Positions 34,401-46,332 of a stretch of DNA of 64,000 nucleotides are shown piece by piece. This stretch comes from Annona cherimola. Lineage: Eukaryota > Streptophyta > Magnoliopsida > Magnoliales > Annonaceae. A model generated the notes under the pieces. It was not told the origin of the DNA. It ran no database searches and saw nothing but the letters and a program-made list of their open reading frames with translations. Location: contig CM059971.1 in NCBI GenBank assembly GCA_030490835.1, positions 98,112,595 through 98,176,594 of the forward strand, written 5' to 3'. Made by a program: the position numbers and the translations under genes. Each line of letters starts with the position of its first letter. Within the stretch, counting starts at the first letter, position 1.

Positions 34401-35258
34401 TTTACATCAAATATTATAATCAATGCGATTATTAAAATCTAACTGAAAATAGTAATAAAACTTTGACTATAATGAAGATAGGACTTAACTTTATTTGGTA
34501 CCGAATGCCACATAAAAGGTGACCTCATATAATAAATTTTGTTGTATTATATGCGAATTTCATTATAATCTTAGTAGAAGCATCAAAACTTGACAAAATT
34601 CAATCATAGTGTAAAATTGATGAGGTGTTTATTTACATAAAAAACTTTTCAAATTAAAACTTTTTATTTTTCACAATTATCTTTTTAAATTTATTTTTAC
34701 AGTTCTTCCTGTACAAATACCTTATTATTCAACAATTTTCATACAATTATACATACATCTAACATATCTATTTTAATTTTATTTATTTTACTTATCATCA
34801 TTATCCTTAGTATATTACATCATTTTTCTTATTTTAAAAATTTTTATATCAAAAACTTTTTATCAAAAATTTTATCTTTTTCTAAACAATCTTAAATTGA
34901 ACTATACCACTGTATCTATTTTTTTTCAATTCAAATTTGAAAAATAGTGACTCGATTTAATTTTCAGCAGCACAAATGCACAGTTGGCAGCCATAAGCAA
35001 GCTAACTGGAAATTAAGCCAGCACGGTCGCCGACATAGCCAGGCTGGAAGCCTGGAACACTTGCTAATGTCGGGCAGTGCATGTGGCCTTAGAAAAAGCT
35101 GGTGTAGCACTGGTATGCAACTTACTAATGTCGACATAGCCGCATTGCATGCCAAAGGTCAGAATTAGATGCAACCACGGGTGATTTGTCTCTCTAAGCA
35201 ACGGGAAATTGCCCTTTGACCATTCACTTCGGCCCCACTGCCAAATAACCTTGAAGTC
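28413..35258. other. Intergenic spacer with MITE remnants
   Basis: No gene is supported over 6.8 kb. Seen: a foldback related to 24350-24827 (31258-31520), a T-run (31171-31195), imperfect direct repeats (32660-32745 and 32975-33060, CCACCCAAATCAA..TGATGA), a T-run (33808-33829), a foldback (33905-34190) and a GGGTGTGTTTG-type relative (34620-34910). Open frames near 29940-30191, 32620-32968 and 34947-35168 show no recognised domain. Confidence 0.55.
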
Positions 35259-35408
35259 ATTATTTTAATTATATTACAAAATACTTGCTTATTGACTATC
35301 AGTCAATAAGCGTACTCAAGTTAAACAACGCTTATTATTTTAATTATATTACAAAATACTTGCTTATTGACTATCAGTCAATAAGCGTACTCAATTTAAA
35401 CAGCGCTT
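35259..35408. repeat. Two tandem copies of a 75-bp unit with a palindrome
   Basis: The units at 35259-35333 and 35334-35408 differ at a few positions only. Each contains CTTATTGACT-AT-CAGTCAATAAG, a 10-base inverted repeat with a 2-base centre. A third half-site, GCTTATTGACCAG, follows. Confidence 0.85.
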
Positions 35409-35758
35409 ATTGACCAGATTGAATCCTCCACACCACAGAATCTGGTCAAATGGGTATGGATGGTCTATTATCTGTTCATCCACTAGCATGAGGGGCCAAT
35501 CCGATCAACGGTCCAGATGCATTCACCTGCAGCAGCAGCAGACAAAACGAATTTCTCCTCGAACAACTCTACCCACCCACTAGTGGCCGCCCTCACCTCG
35601 CCCAAAAGTTGGGAATTGAGAGCAGGCAAGCATGCAGAGCAAAAAATTCCATTTAACTTGTCAGTACTAGTTTATATTTGTTTAGTCTAAGAGAATAATA
35701 ATTAACTCAAAGGCGGCGATGATGTGCTTCAAAGTGGGCCACCACCTTTTTGTTTTGT

Positions 35759-35800
35759 GGGGGGGGGGTGGGGGGGGGGTGGGGGTGGTGTGTGGGGTGG
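35759..35800 (+). repeat. G-rich tract
   Basis: Four or more runs of three to eleven G separated by single T or TG; it could fold into a G-quadruplex. It interrupts an otherwise unrecognised open frame (35719-36243), whose glycine-rich start is simply this tract. Confidence 0.8.
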
Positions 35801-36485
35801 TCCTTAATTCCCTTTTAAGTCAAGGTTCAAGAGGGAATCAAGAATCACAAGGATTTCCACACACATGCAGCTTGGTGGGCGAGTCAGGTGATCTCCTCCT
35901 CATGATAGGGAGCTTCGCCTCGGTAATCGCAATCGGTCTATATATGCTAGAGTGTAGTGCCTTGCATGATCTATGCATGTGCAAGATCTTGCTGGTGGAC
36001 AGAAAGAGACGGCTACTCACGCCAGCAGCTTATTCCACGATAATATTCTTCGTCTTTAGGCTTGGGCATATACCATGGAGATTCTGCTATCGCCGCACAT
36101 TGATCGAGTCCGGAATTCAGCTCTCGTTTGAGTTAATGATCATAGGATCGAATTTGCACGTAGTACTCCTACCCGAGTTGCCAGCACGTGTAATTTCGCT
36201 GACAAAAAAAGGGTTCTTAGGGGATCGTTGTTATCATCAATAAAAAGACTTTATATTATCAACGAAAATGTACATGCAACCAGATATTTGGCTGCTTCTG
36301 AGGAACAGTTTCAAAGAAATTGCTTTCTCATCTACTAATCGCTATTGGTAAGAAAGAAATCTTTTATCCTCTGATAATATTTTTACAATTAAATCAAAAC
36401 TTGATTGATTACTATTCCTCATGGTTGGTATATAGCATATACACGTAACTAGGGCAATCAAAATTTCGTGTAGCAACCAAACCCA
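35801..36485. other. Unrecognised sequence with a 174-codon open frame
   Basis: An ATG at 35719 opens a frame to 36243 that crosses the G tract. Its later part (LLLMIGSFASVIAIGLYMLECSAL and further) is moderately hydrophobic but matches nothing I know. It may be part of the same decayed retroelement as the RNase H relic that follows. I do not call a gene. Confidence 0.35.
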
Positions 36486-36960
36486 AATTTGGCTTCCTCA
36501 AACTAAATGTTGATTGTTGATGCGGATAAAAAGTGGAAATTCAACTAGTAGGTGCGGCAGTCATTCGAGATTGGAACGGGACTTTTTTGGGTGCTAGATA
36601 TTGAACTCAAACCGGCATTTCTAGCCCGATTTGGTAGAGGAATTCTTTTGGGTGTGAGATGGCTGCTGGAAATAGGCACATCAAAAGTAAAAACCGAGTT
36701 TGATTCAATGGGATTGATAAGATAGCTTTAGGATGACATAAAGATTTGATCAAGCATTGATTTTCTGGTTGAAGACAGAAGAAGGTTAAACAATCTGTTT
36801 CAGAAAATTTATTTCCACCATATCTTAAGGGATGAGAATAATTTGCCCACGAGATTGCAAAATTGGAGGTGGAATTATGTGGAGAGAGAGGACTTAGTGG
36901 GGCCAAGCCAAATTGTATTAATCTCCTTCTACGTAAGGACGATCAGTCCTCATTTGTATA
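36486..36960 (+). pseudogene. Decayed RNase H-like domain (retroelement relic)
   Basis: Conceptual translation in shifting frames gives LKLNVD, then VGAAVIRDWNGTFLGAR, later FHHILRDENNL followed by HEIAKLEVELCGERGL. This is the order seen in the RVT_3 RNase H domains of plant LINE-type reverse-transcriptase proteins: LKlNvDa, gaGaviRdhnGnflga, and hilReeNnlAheiAk. Several in-frame stops and at least two frameshifts break it. No reverse transcriptase is seen upstream. Confidence 0.72.
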
Positions 36961-38459
36961 GCTATTTGTTTTGGTTCCTCCCTCTTTGGCTTCTTTGTAT
37001 AATATGGTGAGGTAAAACTGTCAAAGACGCTTGGGAGCCAAACATGATATTTTTCATAAAAAAATCTTTAGCGGCTAAATTTTACTTTTGCCGAAAATTT
37101 TGTAACGTGTCGAGCTCTCCATTAATATATTCTACTCCAATTTGTAAATCTATATTATATTGGAAAGGGAACAGTAAAAATTAAAATGTCGTTTGGATAA
37201 TTATTTCTAAATTTCCATCATTCTAGAATTTGTTTAGCAATAAAATCCCTCACTTATTCTAGAATTTTTTAGCAATTAAATTGCGGGAAAGTTATTGGCC
37301 AGATCGATAATATATACGGTGTAGGAAAATAATTGGTAAACGCTTGACAATATACATGTTATCCTGCTTAGAAGAAGAAGCATGCTAGATCAAGTTGCTA
37401 TCCATATATGATAGAAATTGAATGGCTATATAGCTGTAGTCCATTATATTCACGTAGATCTGATCGATGCTATGGCGCGTCATTGACAAGAAAACTTGGG
37501 AAACGTATTGATTTCTGATAACGTCTGTGATGGCTTAAGTCAGTGTAGTCCACCTTGGCTAGCTGCTTATGGGACTCGTCTTGCAGATTTTACTGTTCGT
37601 TTTCCAAGCTATTTCCACACGTTAGATCACATATACTTTAAATAATTCCATCCATTAATTTCCAAGAAATTGCCTTCAAATTAACCATTGGCTGCTGAAA
37701 ATGATCTTGACCTGTCTTGAAGGAAAAAGGTGCATGCATGTACAACTATGCCATTTTCGGTGGACCACAACCAACAACCCATATATACTGAAGAATTGTG
37801 ATCCTAACCATTCGAGCAAGAGGCAGTTATCAAACTTTCAACTCATTCTTTGAATCCACTGATGAGATATTAATTTAGGTCCCTTATATTCTGAATGAAT
37901 CACACCCCGGTCCTTCAAAAATTTAAATTTCTAAAGTATTAATTATAGATTCTGCTTTTTCTGATTGTTAATTATAAATTCTATTTTATGTTATAGTTCA
38001 TGTGATATATGTGATCAATAGAAAGACGGAAAATGCAGGTTGCATATATCCTTTCCTGTTTAGCAACACATATATTCGAAATCCAGTAACAAATGTCACA
38101 GGTTGAATGCTGTTATGGTTGACGTTTCCAGCATGCATATTGGGTTGAAGTTCAGGAAACGTTCTAAGCTATGTACTTCTTTTCATACATAGCTGTGGTA
38201 CATACTGGTTTATTGAATTACGGTGATAGGTTCCTCGATCATTCGGCTGTACTGTTTGACTGTTAATTAATATATATCAACTACCTCTCATTCATTTTTC
38301 CCCCCCACCTCTTGCACGCACAAATTGTCTTTATTACATGTTTATATTTCAGCTGGAATTTTCGGTCTTGTGTGGAAATTAATTACGTGCCGAATCAAGG
38401 TGGGTGATCCAGGAATATTTTTTTGATTGAAAGGGTGATCCAGGAATATAATCAGGTAA
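36961..38459. other. Intergenic spacer
   Basis: No gene or clear repeat. Confidence 0.5.
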
Positions 38460-38700
38460 ACACATAATTATTTGAACGAAACCCACAACTTACAAGTAGA
38501 TGAGAAGTACATGCTTAAATCTAACAAACCAGAACAGAAAATGAGAAGTACATAATCAGATGCATGGAAGGACGTCAAATGATACGTAAATGCTTAACAA
38601 TTACATACATGCATGGACGTGAAATTAATCTGATACGAATGCATGAAACGTACGTCTTTGGAGGGGAGAAAGACCTAGCTAGTAACAAATCAATTCTTAA

Positions 38701-38954
38701 TTAAGGGGAGTGGCCCATGCCAGGACTGTGGCCTGCTGCAGCGGGTCTGAAGTCATCCGTCTCTATCGTCGACGTAGTCATGTCGTCACTGCTCATCGTG
38801 CTCGTGCCGATGCTTTGGACATTAGTCGCATACTTCGTTTCAAGCAGTCCTCTAGTCTCCGACTTCAAATTCCTCCCCTCCGATGAGATCATCTCACGAG
38901 AAAGTGTCAAAACGAGGATGAAGATGAAGGCAGAGACGAACTTAGCCTGGGCCA

Positions 38955-38955
<1 letters not shown>
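38701..38955 (-). CDS. CEP-c, C-terminally encoded peptide precursor
   Basis: An 84-residue single-exon precursor. It opens MAQAKFVSAFIFILVLTLS, a signal peptide nearly the same as in CEP-a and CEP-b, followed by SSEGRNLK at the predicted cleavage region and a Thr/Ser/Met-rich spacer. It ends with the domain DDFRPAAAGHSPGMGH plus SP. This domain is close to the canonical CEP (DFRPTxPGHSPGxGH) but has Ala-Ala-Ala where Thr-x-Pro is usual, losing one of the prolines that are hydroxylated in other CEPs. The leader carries a (GA)25 run (38959-39008), the TATA box is at 39111, and the shared promoter motif is at 39160-39177. The 3' side (38460-38530) retains AACCCACAACTTACAA from the CEP 3'-flank unit. 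Confidence 0.9.

Positions 38956-38958
<3 letters not shown>

Positions 38959-39008
<50 letters not shown>
38959..39008. repeat. (GA)25 microsatellite in the CEP-c leader
   Basis: A pure GA run directly before the ATG (CT on the coding strand), as in CEP-b. Confidence 0.92.
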
Positions 39009-39013
<5 letters not shown>

Positions 39014-39110
39014 ACCGATCCCAGGTATCCAAGATACCAACTAAGCCTCCCCTACTCTCAACTGCTCTCGTCTGGCGCCTCAGTTTGCTCAAAGCCTCTC
39101 ATGCTCTCTG

Positions 39111-39118
39111 TATTTATA
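39111..39118 (-). promoter_or_regulatory. TATA box of CEP-c
   Basis: TATAAATA on the minus strand, about 156 bases before the ATG. Confidence 0.72.
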
Positions 39119-39159
39119 AGCGTATCGTGGGGTGCACCAAGATTCCCACGCCCGTTAAC

Positions 39160-39177
39160 ATATTCGCTTTGGACGGT
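39160..39177 (-). promoter_or_regulatory. Conserved CEP promoter motif, CEP-c copy
   Basis: ATATTCGCTTTGGACGGT, identical to 22300-22317. Confidence 0.6.
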
Positions 39178-39184
39178 TAGATGA

Positions 39185-42100
39185 TAAGATTCTTAAAAAA
39201 ATATATGTTAATTATATTAAGAGCCTGGTTGCATGCAAGGGACTAATTTACTTGACATAATGAAAAAATAACGCTAAAAAAGTAACAATGATATCACAGA
39301 ATAAACGATAAAATAAATTTAGATTTTTACGGAAAATGGAATCATAATGAAGGGTACTATCGATTTGGAAAAAATTACTGGTATGATTCCTTTTTTTTTT
39401 TTTGATGAACTCGCATGGTTCCTTTCAGGCGTTGAACCATATAAAATATAGTTCCCATGAACTATGGGTATGGTTACGGGTATAATTTGAATTGAGTAGT
39501 TCTAGTTTATGTTCAATTTGATCCTTATCTTATCCTAAAAATTCTTACCTTGTCCTGTTGGTCTGGTCAACTTTAGTTTAAGTCTCCCCTATCCTTATTT
39601 TTTAAAGACAGGCTAATTCCGGTTTTGGTTCCAGTCAATTTTTTAAAATAATCTTTATATTATATTTAAAAATTATAATTTTATTGTAGGACCTACTTAA
39701 AAACTTATTACAAAGATGATAATAATATAACTTTTGTAATATATTTATTAAATTTACTAAATAATAGATAAATTAAAATAAATTTCTATACATTTGTATA
39801 TTTAGAATATATATTTATATTTTTCACTACAAAAGATATTTCACAAAATATATATTAAACATATCTTAGTAATTCAGGTTAGTCACGGGCTCTCGGACTT
39901 AGAACCCATTCTATGTTATCCTAATTCAACTGGATTTTTTTTTACCTAAAATCTACCCTACCTTATAAGTCTAAAAATAAAAATCTATTCTACCTATTTT
40001 AGAGTACTAAATGGGTCGATGCACAAGTACCATATGTAATTTGCGCCCCTATTTATGGGTGATTGAATCGATCTCAGTGCTTCGTTATTATGGGAGTTAT
40101 TACGAATGCATTCTAAATGTGTTTTTTTTTTTTTAAATTAGAAAAGATGAAGAGCTTCTTATTCGCGTTTTACTTGTACTATATTGTGAGTTTCCACACT
40201 TGAACTGAGTGACCTTATATATTATTCAAAATCTTATCACTCCAACAAAATTGTTTTTTTTTTGGGTCGAGGCACAAGTGCATAACCAACCTAAGTATTC
40301 ACAAAAGCTTTTAATGAGCAATGATTAATTATTTTTTGATTCATATTACATACATTGTGACATCTTGATATTATAAATTAGCCACATTCACTACCCTCGC
40401 AATAGAGAGACATTTTATAAATACCTCCACGCTCAAAGGAGACCAACTATAAATATCCCAATTACTGGGGTACACAGACAAAAGGATATAAAATCCTACA
40501 CGAATGCAAGGGGTGAGCTTTGAACCCTCATTTGATGGTATTCAAAACACTACCACTACCAACTGGGATAAGCCTAGTTGGCAACAACGGTTAATTATTT
40601 AGGCTAATGATTTTTTTGCGAAAATGGTTAACCATTTAATTTTTCATTTGCAAAACATTCTTTTCTAAAGGTATTTGGCAATCGTAGAAACATGTCAAAT
40701 TAAAACTTTTTAATTAAAATTTTTTTACTCTACATAACTATTATATTTTTTAATTATTTGTTGACATATTCATAAAGAACTACTTTTTTTAAATAATTTT
40801 TCCACGACTATCCAAACAACTATCCTATATATTTTAACTTGAGTATTTTTACTCCTCATAATCACTCCTATTATATTACATCACTTTTACCAGCTCAAAA
40901 AGTTTTACACGAAAACTTTTTTTATAGGTTCTAACAAATACCAAACACAATCTAAATATATAAATAACATACCTCCAAATTTATAATCTATGTGGGAATT
41001 ATGACCATTACTTTAACTAGCAATCATTGTCATCATTAAGAAAATTGTAATTTTTGGCAACTAACATTTTTTTTGTAGCTAACATTTTAGTGTAAAACAT
41101 TAAAATTTAATTGTTAAAGAAAATTTTGATTACCAGTGGTTGGCGACATATAGCATATAACAACTATTAAGGAGAGATTTAGTTAGCAACAGTTAAAATG
41201 TTTACTTAGACAATTAAATTTTAATTTGGTTATAAAAGCATTATCATAAAAAAAGCTTATGATAATGATGATACATTTTCTTGCTAATAGCGTCTTTTTA
41301 ATTGCTAACAAGGGTTACTAGAAATGAATTTTCTTGAAATGCGTTGTGCATATTCTCAGCAGAATCAACTACTAAATGTTCAGTGTGGTGAATTCTTAGG
41401 CCTGTTGAAGAGGCAAGTTTCTGGTAAGCAGCTAGGTCAATAGAAAAATCCCATTACCATTCCCTTTTCATGTATTGGAACCAAACCTTTCCGAAGCTAC
41501 ATGTGGCCGACATAATTAATTAAGAGCTTGGAAATCCGTATTTAAGCCAGCTGGTAATTAACCTTGCAATGGACCACGTGATCAGTGGTATGGAACAATA
41601 CCACATGAAAGAATCAAATATTCAATCTTGGGAGAATCAGCGGCGGGCATTTCTCGTATGGAGGAGAAGATGCTTTGTGGCAAGGGACACCCACGGACTC
41701 CCAAGACAGCTCAACTCAACGATACTACACCGTTCAATATCGTCCACTTATCCGTCAACTTGATCAATATGTTATATATCTTTGCAATGGCACAAACTAC
41801 AATCCTATTTGCACCACTCCCTGAATGTAGCCAGTTTTTTGTCGGCATACATAATGTATTTTTGGGTGCATTAAATATATTTTGGTTACAATTTTTTTTA
41901 TTGGTTTTTGGTTACATTTTTGATAATTAGTTACAATTGATCAGTCGACAATAAATAACTTGCTGCTTTATAGTCGCGCCATAGATAAAAAATTTTGTTC
42001 CAGTGTTGTCCCTTGAAGATGTCAAGGGGCCACACCCAAAATTAGTCTTAATAGGACTAGTTTGTAAGAAATTTTGAGGAAGATGCACTAAATACATTTT

Positions 42101-44593
42101 GATAAGAGCTTTGCACAAATGCAACAGAGTTTCATATATGGTAAGGTATGCACAATTTTTTGCTTTTTATTTAAAGTGCAAATCATTTATTAATTTTATG
42201 CCTGCATATTAAGTAGCTGTGAAAATCAGTCGGGTCAACCTATGACCCATCCCATCTCATCTTAATTTTACAGAGGGCGGAGGCAAGAATTTTAATCAAA
42301 CAAGACAAGGTTAGTCAGGATTTTAGAGCTAAGGGGTGGGGCAGGTCGACCATGTCTTGACCTGCCCTGACCCGCCCCTCAAAATGTAAATTATTTTTAT
42401 AAATCATATGACTTACGTATGTGAATGCTGTTTTGTTGGATAAATATGTTTAACTTTATAATTTATTAATGTGAATATGATTTACGTTGATGTATGTTTA
42501 ACTTTATAACTTGTTTATATGGATAAATTTTTATTTCTTAATTGCATGTGTTGTTCAAGTTATCTCACATGATTTATCAATCAAATAAAATATATTATAT
42601 ATGTTGTTTATATCTTACAAGAATGAATATTATTATTTGTGATTTAGCATTTTTAATTATAATTCAAAATTTACATCAATGTCTTTTTTAAGATTAATAC
42701 ACATATTTATCAATGTTAAGTTGTAAATGAAATTATTAAAAAGATTTTACTAATGCTTAATTACGATAATTGTGTTTTATTCACTAAATAGAAAATATTG
42801 AAGCATTTAACATTTAAATTTATCATAGATATGAGTTTATATTAATATGTATATAAATTTTTAAACTTTGACCTACTTTTTCAACCCAATCTCTTATTTC
42901 AATACTGATCCGAAACCAACTCGAAGTTTGTCCCTAACCTTATTAAAGAAAGTGAATGTTTGACCGACCTTGTATCCGACATAAAAAGTAAGATCAAATA
43001 ATATTTTTTAAATGTAAGGTCACGTTTAGGCACATTTCAACCCACCCAAATTTTCACCCATAATATTAAAGTATTCGTTGAGACTAAATGTTATTGTAAA
43101 GCCGTTACGGACCCACATCAAAGTCTGAGAGGATAGTGTTCTACTACAAAAATCTTTCTATTAAAAAGGAAATTCATTGTTAAAAGTTGCATTTGACAAA
43201 GAATGTTACATTTCGTTGCTAAAAAGGTAATTTTTAAAAATTTATTTTGCAATAAATATTTTTCTTGAGTAATTTACAGATATACTTATTTAGTTTGACT
43301 ATATTATAAAATATGCTTACATAGTTTCAGAAATTGTAAATAAATTTCACAAAATTTGATTATAATTGCGAATATACTCATGACGCTTTCACATAGTTTG
43401 ACCATAATTGAGAATATACCCATGTTATTATGACGCTGACGCTATATCGTGAGAATATATGAGTATATTTGCAAAAACTAAATGCACCTATTTAATTTTT
43501 GAAATTGCAAATATACCTAGTGGCTTACATATCTTTGTAAACATACTCATCCCATGATGGTGTAATAATGGCGTCATAACGGCCTAGGTATATTTGTAAT
43601 TATGATCAAATTATATAGGTATATTTGTAATTTTCAAAAGAGTGAATATATTTGTAATTATAATCAAATTAAGTTGGCGTATTTGTAATCACCCATATTT
43701 GTAATCACTTTTTTTCTTTGCCATCACATTTCTACGGTAGTGTTATCTCAATAAACTTTTTGTTCGATTTTACAAATTAACTTCCTATGTGCTTAAGGAA
43801 CTGGTTTGGAATTGATGCTGGCTTCTAGGATATATGTTAATATATCTGCAAATAGTAAATAGTTGGTATAATATACATTTTTCAAAAGCATATTTTTAAT
43901 ATGTGGAAACCTACATGTCAATTGGACCTTTGACTGTTGAAAATTTGACCATAGAAAAAAGAGTTTAGAAAATATTGATTAGAATATTCTTCTAAAATGT
44001 CAGTTATCCATGTGGTAAGAAAGATGTTTAGCCTAGAGCATATATGAGTTTGAGCATCCATAAAAGCAATATATTTATTTATTTATTTCTTCCCCCTTCT
44101 ATTTTTACGAAGTCAAAATCTCTACCCAAAATACCTGATCAAAATGGCCACATGATAGCAACTTCTGGCATTTCTTCGGACTTGGTTGCGAGAACGGTAA
44201 GATAATTGGCTTTTTAAAGCTAAGTCATAAAGTGGGCTGGAGGAGGAAAAGAAGAAAATTTTGGATCTGTAATTAAGCTCTGGGGATTTATTTCTGAAGC
44301 TTGTGAGGAAGGGAAATATTCATTGCACGCTTGTTCCCGTTCCACTCTATTTATGGGTAAGTAGAAACTTATTTTGGTAATCCTGCATTACATATTTGTT
44401 TTCTCCCTTTTGGGTGATTGATGGTAGTTTTAATCTCTTTAAATCTATATTTGTTATGAGTGGAAACATGTGGGAATTTAGGCATCCGAAATTTTATCGG
44501 CATCATTTCCCATAGACAAGCGTAGGTGGGTTTAGGTGGGTTTTAGATTTGTTGTTTCTGTTTAAAAATCCACAATGAGCAACCCATGATGCA
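39185..44593. other. Intergenic spacer with decayed elements
   Basis: hAT-like AT-rich bodies with GGGTATGGTTACGGG / AATGGGTCGATGC or GGTCAACC / AACCCACCC borders at about 39460-40030 and 42220-43070. A repeat with CTATAAATATCCCAATTACTGG and GGGGTGAGCTTTGAACCC lies at about 40340-40600; relatives are at 48345-48620 and 53130-53330. A GGGTGTGTTTG-type relative lies at 40675-40965 and a foldback at 43270-43700. The open frames at 41569-41930 are unrecognised. No gene is supported. Confidence 0.5.
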
Positions 44594-44719
44594 GATTGTG
44601 TTGGAAACAATTGACCAAAGCATAAGTTTTGATAATTAACAAATACAAATTTGAGTATGATATGATTACTAATAAATGAATGTTTTTAAGGAATGAAAAA
44701 TCAGCCCAAGTTGATCCCT

Positions 44720-45555
44720 AAGTCGACTCCAACTTCGACTTAGGCGAAGTCGATCTCGAAGTCGACTCCACAAGCGACTTCAACAGGTACTTTATGGACA
44801 GCGTTGATTTTGGGAGACAAAACAACCGAAGTCGCAGATGAAGTCGACTCCACTTGCGACTTGGAAGCCAAGTCGCAGATGAAGTCGACTCCAGTATCGA
44901 CTTGAAGCTGCATTTTCTCTCCAGCGTTGATTTTGGGGGACAAAACATCCGAAGTCGCAGTCGAAGTCGACTCCACTTGCGACTTGAGGTCAAGTCACAG
45001 ATGAAGTCGACCCCAGAATCGACTTGAAGTGGTGGCTTCCTCTCAAAGCTTAAATTGTGCAAAAGTCGCAGGCAAAATCATCAACTTCAACATTATAAGG
45101 CAGATTCTCAAGCTCAAGATGAAGTGCAAGTTCATTTCAAGATGAAGACAACTCAAGTTTTTCAAACCTGAGTATATAAAGAATAATACAAACTTAAAGC
45201 AAGCAAGACACATGAATTCATTCCAAATCAAAGATGATTCGTCCATACAAGTTTCAAGTTCTTCAAGTTCACAAGACTTGAAGCCAATCCAGCACAAATA
45301 AAGCTTCTAGTATTGAAGGACAAGAAAAGGAAAGAAGTTAAGCAAGCAAGAGATAAATCAAATTGACTTGGCACAAGGAAATAACCAAGTCGCACATCAA
45401 GTCGACTCCAAGATCGACTTGAGGCCAAGTCTCAAACCAAGTCGACCCGGAAGACAGACTTGGAAGCTGAAGAACAGCCGAAGTCGCATACGAAGTCGAC
45501 TCCAGCATGCAACTTGGGTAAAGTCGCAGACGAAGTCGACTCCACCTGCGACTTG
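44720..45555. repeat. Ten copies of an AAGTCGACTCCA...CGACTT imperfect palindrome
   Basis: Inside the solo LTR, upstream of its TATA box, units of about 23 bases start AAGTCGACTCCA (or ACCCCA/ACCCGG) and end CGACTT (one CAACTT, one AGACTT). They occur in two groups (44720-45025, 45390-45555). Each is an interrupted palindrome with AAGTCG / CGACTT arms; extra AAGTCGCA half-sites lie between them. Confidence 0.85.
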
Positions 45556-45986
45556 GGGATATAATGTTCGAATTTTTGAACGTTGGACATTTATTACGCG
45601 TCAACCAACTTTATAACGTTCAAAATCTTCCCTCCTCTATATATAGACACTCAAGCAAACGTGGATACATACAAGATAGAGCCTAAAGAGAGGAAAGAAG
45701 TGCTAGTAAGAGCTTTTATTCAATTTTCTCTACAATTGAGTGATCTATACACTTTCAAAGGAAGAACAAGCTTCAAAGTTGCGGTTTGCTTCAACGAAAT
45801 ACAATTGGTTGCTCCTACAGATTCTTCCTCAAGCTGAAACTTGCTACACAACTCAGTAAAGTGTATATTTTCTTTATTTTCACATTATTGTTTATTTTTA
45901 GTGCTTGGTTTGAGTTTGGTGGTTCAAACCAAGACATTGCAAGTAGAGTTGTGATTAGAGTGTAACTCATCACCTACTTGTGTTGA

Positions 45987-46084
45987 TTGTATATGCCCCC
46001 TAGAGCTAGAATCTAGAAGAGAGCAGAGGCTCTGGTTGTATATGCCCCCTAGAGCTAGAATCTAGAAGAGAGCGGAGACTCTAG
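45987..46084 (+). repeat. Two tandem 49-bp units in the LTR
   Basis: TTGTATATGCCCCCTAGAG.. at 45987-46035 is repeated at 46036-46084 with three changes. It lies in the transcribed R/U5 part of the LTR, 3' of its TATA box. Confidence 0.85.
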
Positions 46085-46332
46085 TTGTATTCGCGGAATA
46101 CATAGTGGAACCCAAGTCACAAGGGTGTGTGAGCTTTGAAGAGTGGAGTAGGGAAAGGTTGCCCGAACCACTATAAATCTTGTCTACTGTTTTTCTTTAT
46201 TGCTTTCTATCTGTTACAATCTAGGGGATTAAAACTTTAAAAGGGTTAAGTTTTGATTTACCAAAGAATTTTTAAGAACCCAATTCACCCCTCCCCTCTT
46301 GGGTTTTCCATAAACTCGGGACCAACAGATTG

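Larger units (their letters stand above)
44599..46327 (+). mobile_element. Solo LTR, copia-like (1729 bp)
   Basis: It begins TGTTGGAAACAATTGACC and ends GGGACCAACA, the TG..CA termini of an LTR. It is flanked by perfect GATTG (44594-44598 and 46328-46332). The end AATTCACCCCTCCCCTCTTGGGTT and the start resemble LTRs of the SIRE/Maximus copia lineage; that assignment is from memory. A promoter-like CTATATATAG is at 45637-45646. No internal retrovirus-like genes remain, so it arose by LTR-LTR recombination. Open frames in it are artefacts of the repeats. Confidence 0.82.

Noticed and set aside
35719..36243. 174-codon frame as a gene
   Set aside because: Its start is a G homopolymer tract, no family is recognised, and a decayed retroelement follows directly.
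38717..39184. 155-codon plus-strand frame across CEP-c
   Set aside because: It is antisense to a well-supported CEP gene and runs through the GA microsatellite (Glu-Arg repeat).
44718..45604. Open frames with repeated VDSGVDFICDL-like lines
   Set aside because: They are translations of the AAGTCGACTCCA palindrome array in the LTR, with no independent evidence for a protein.
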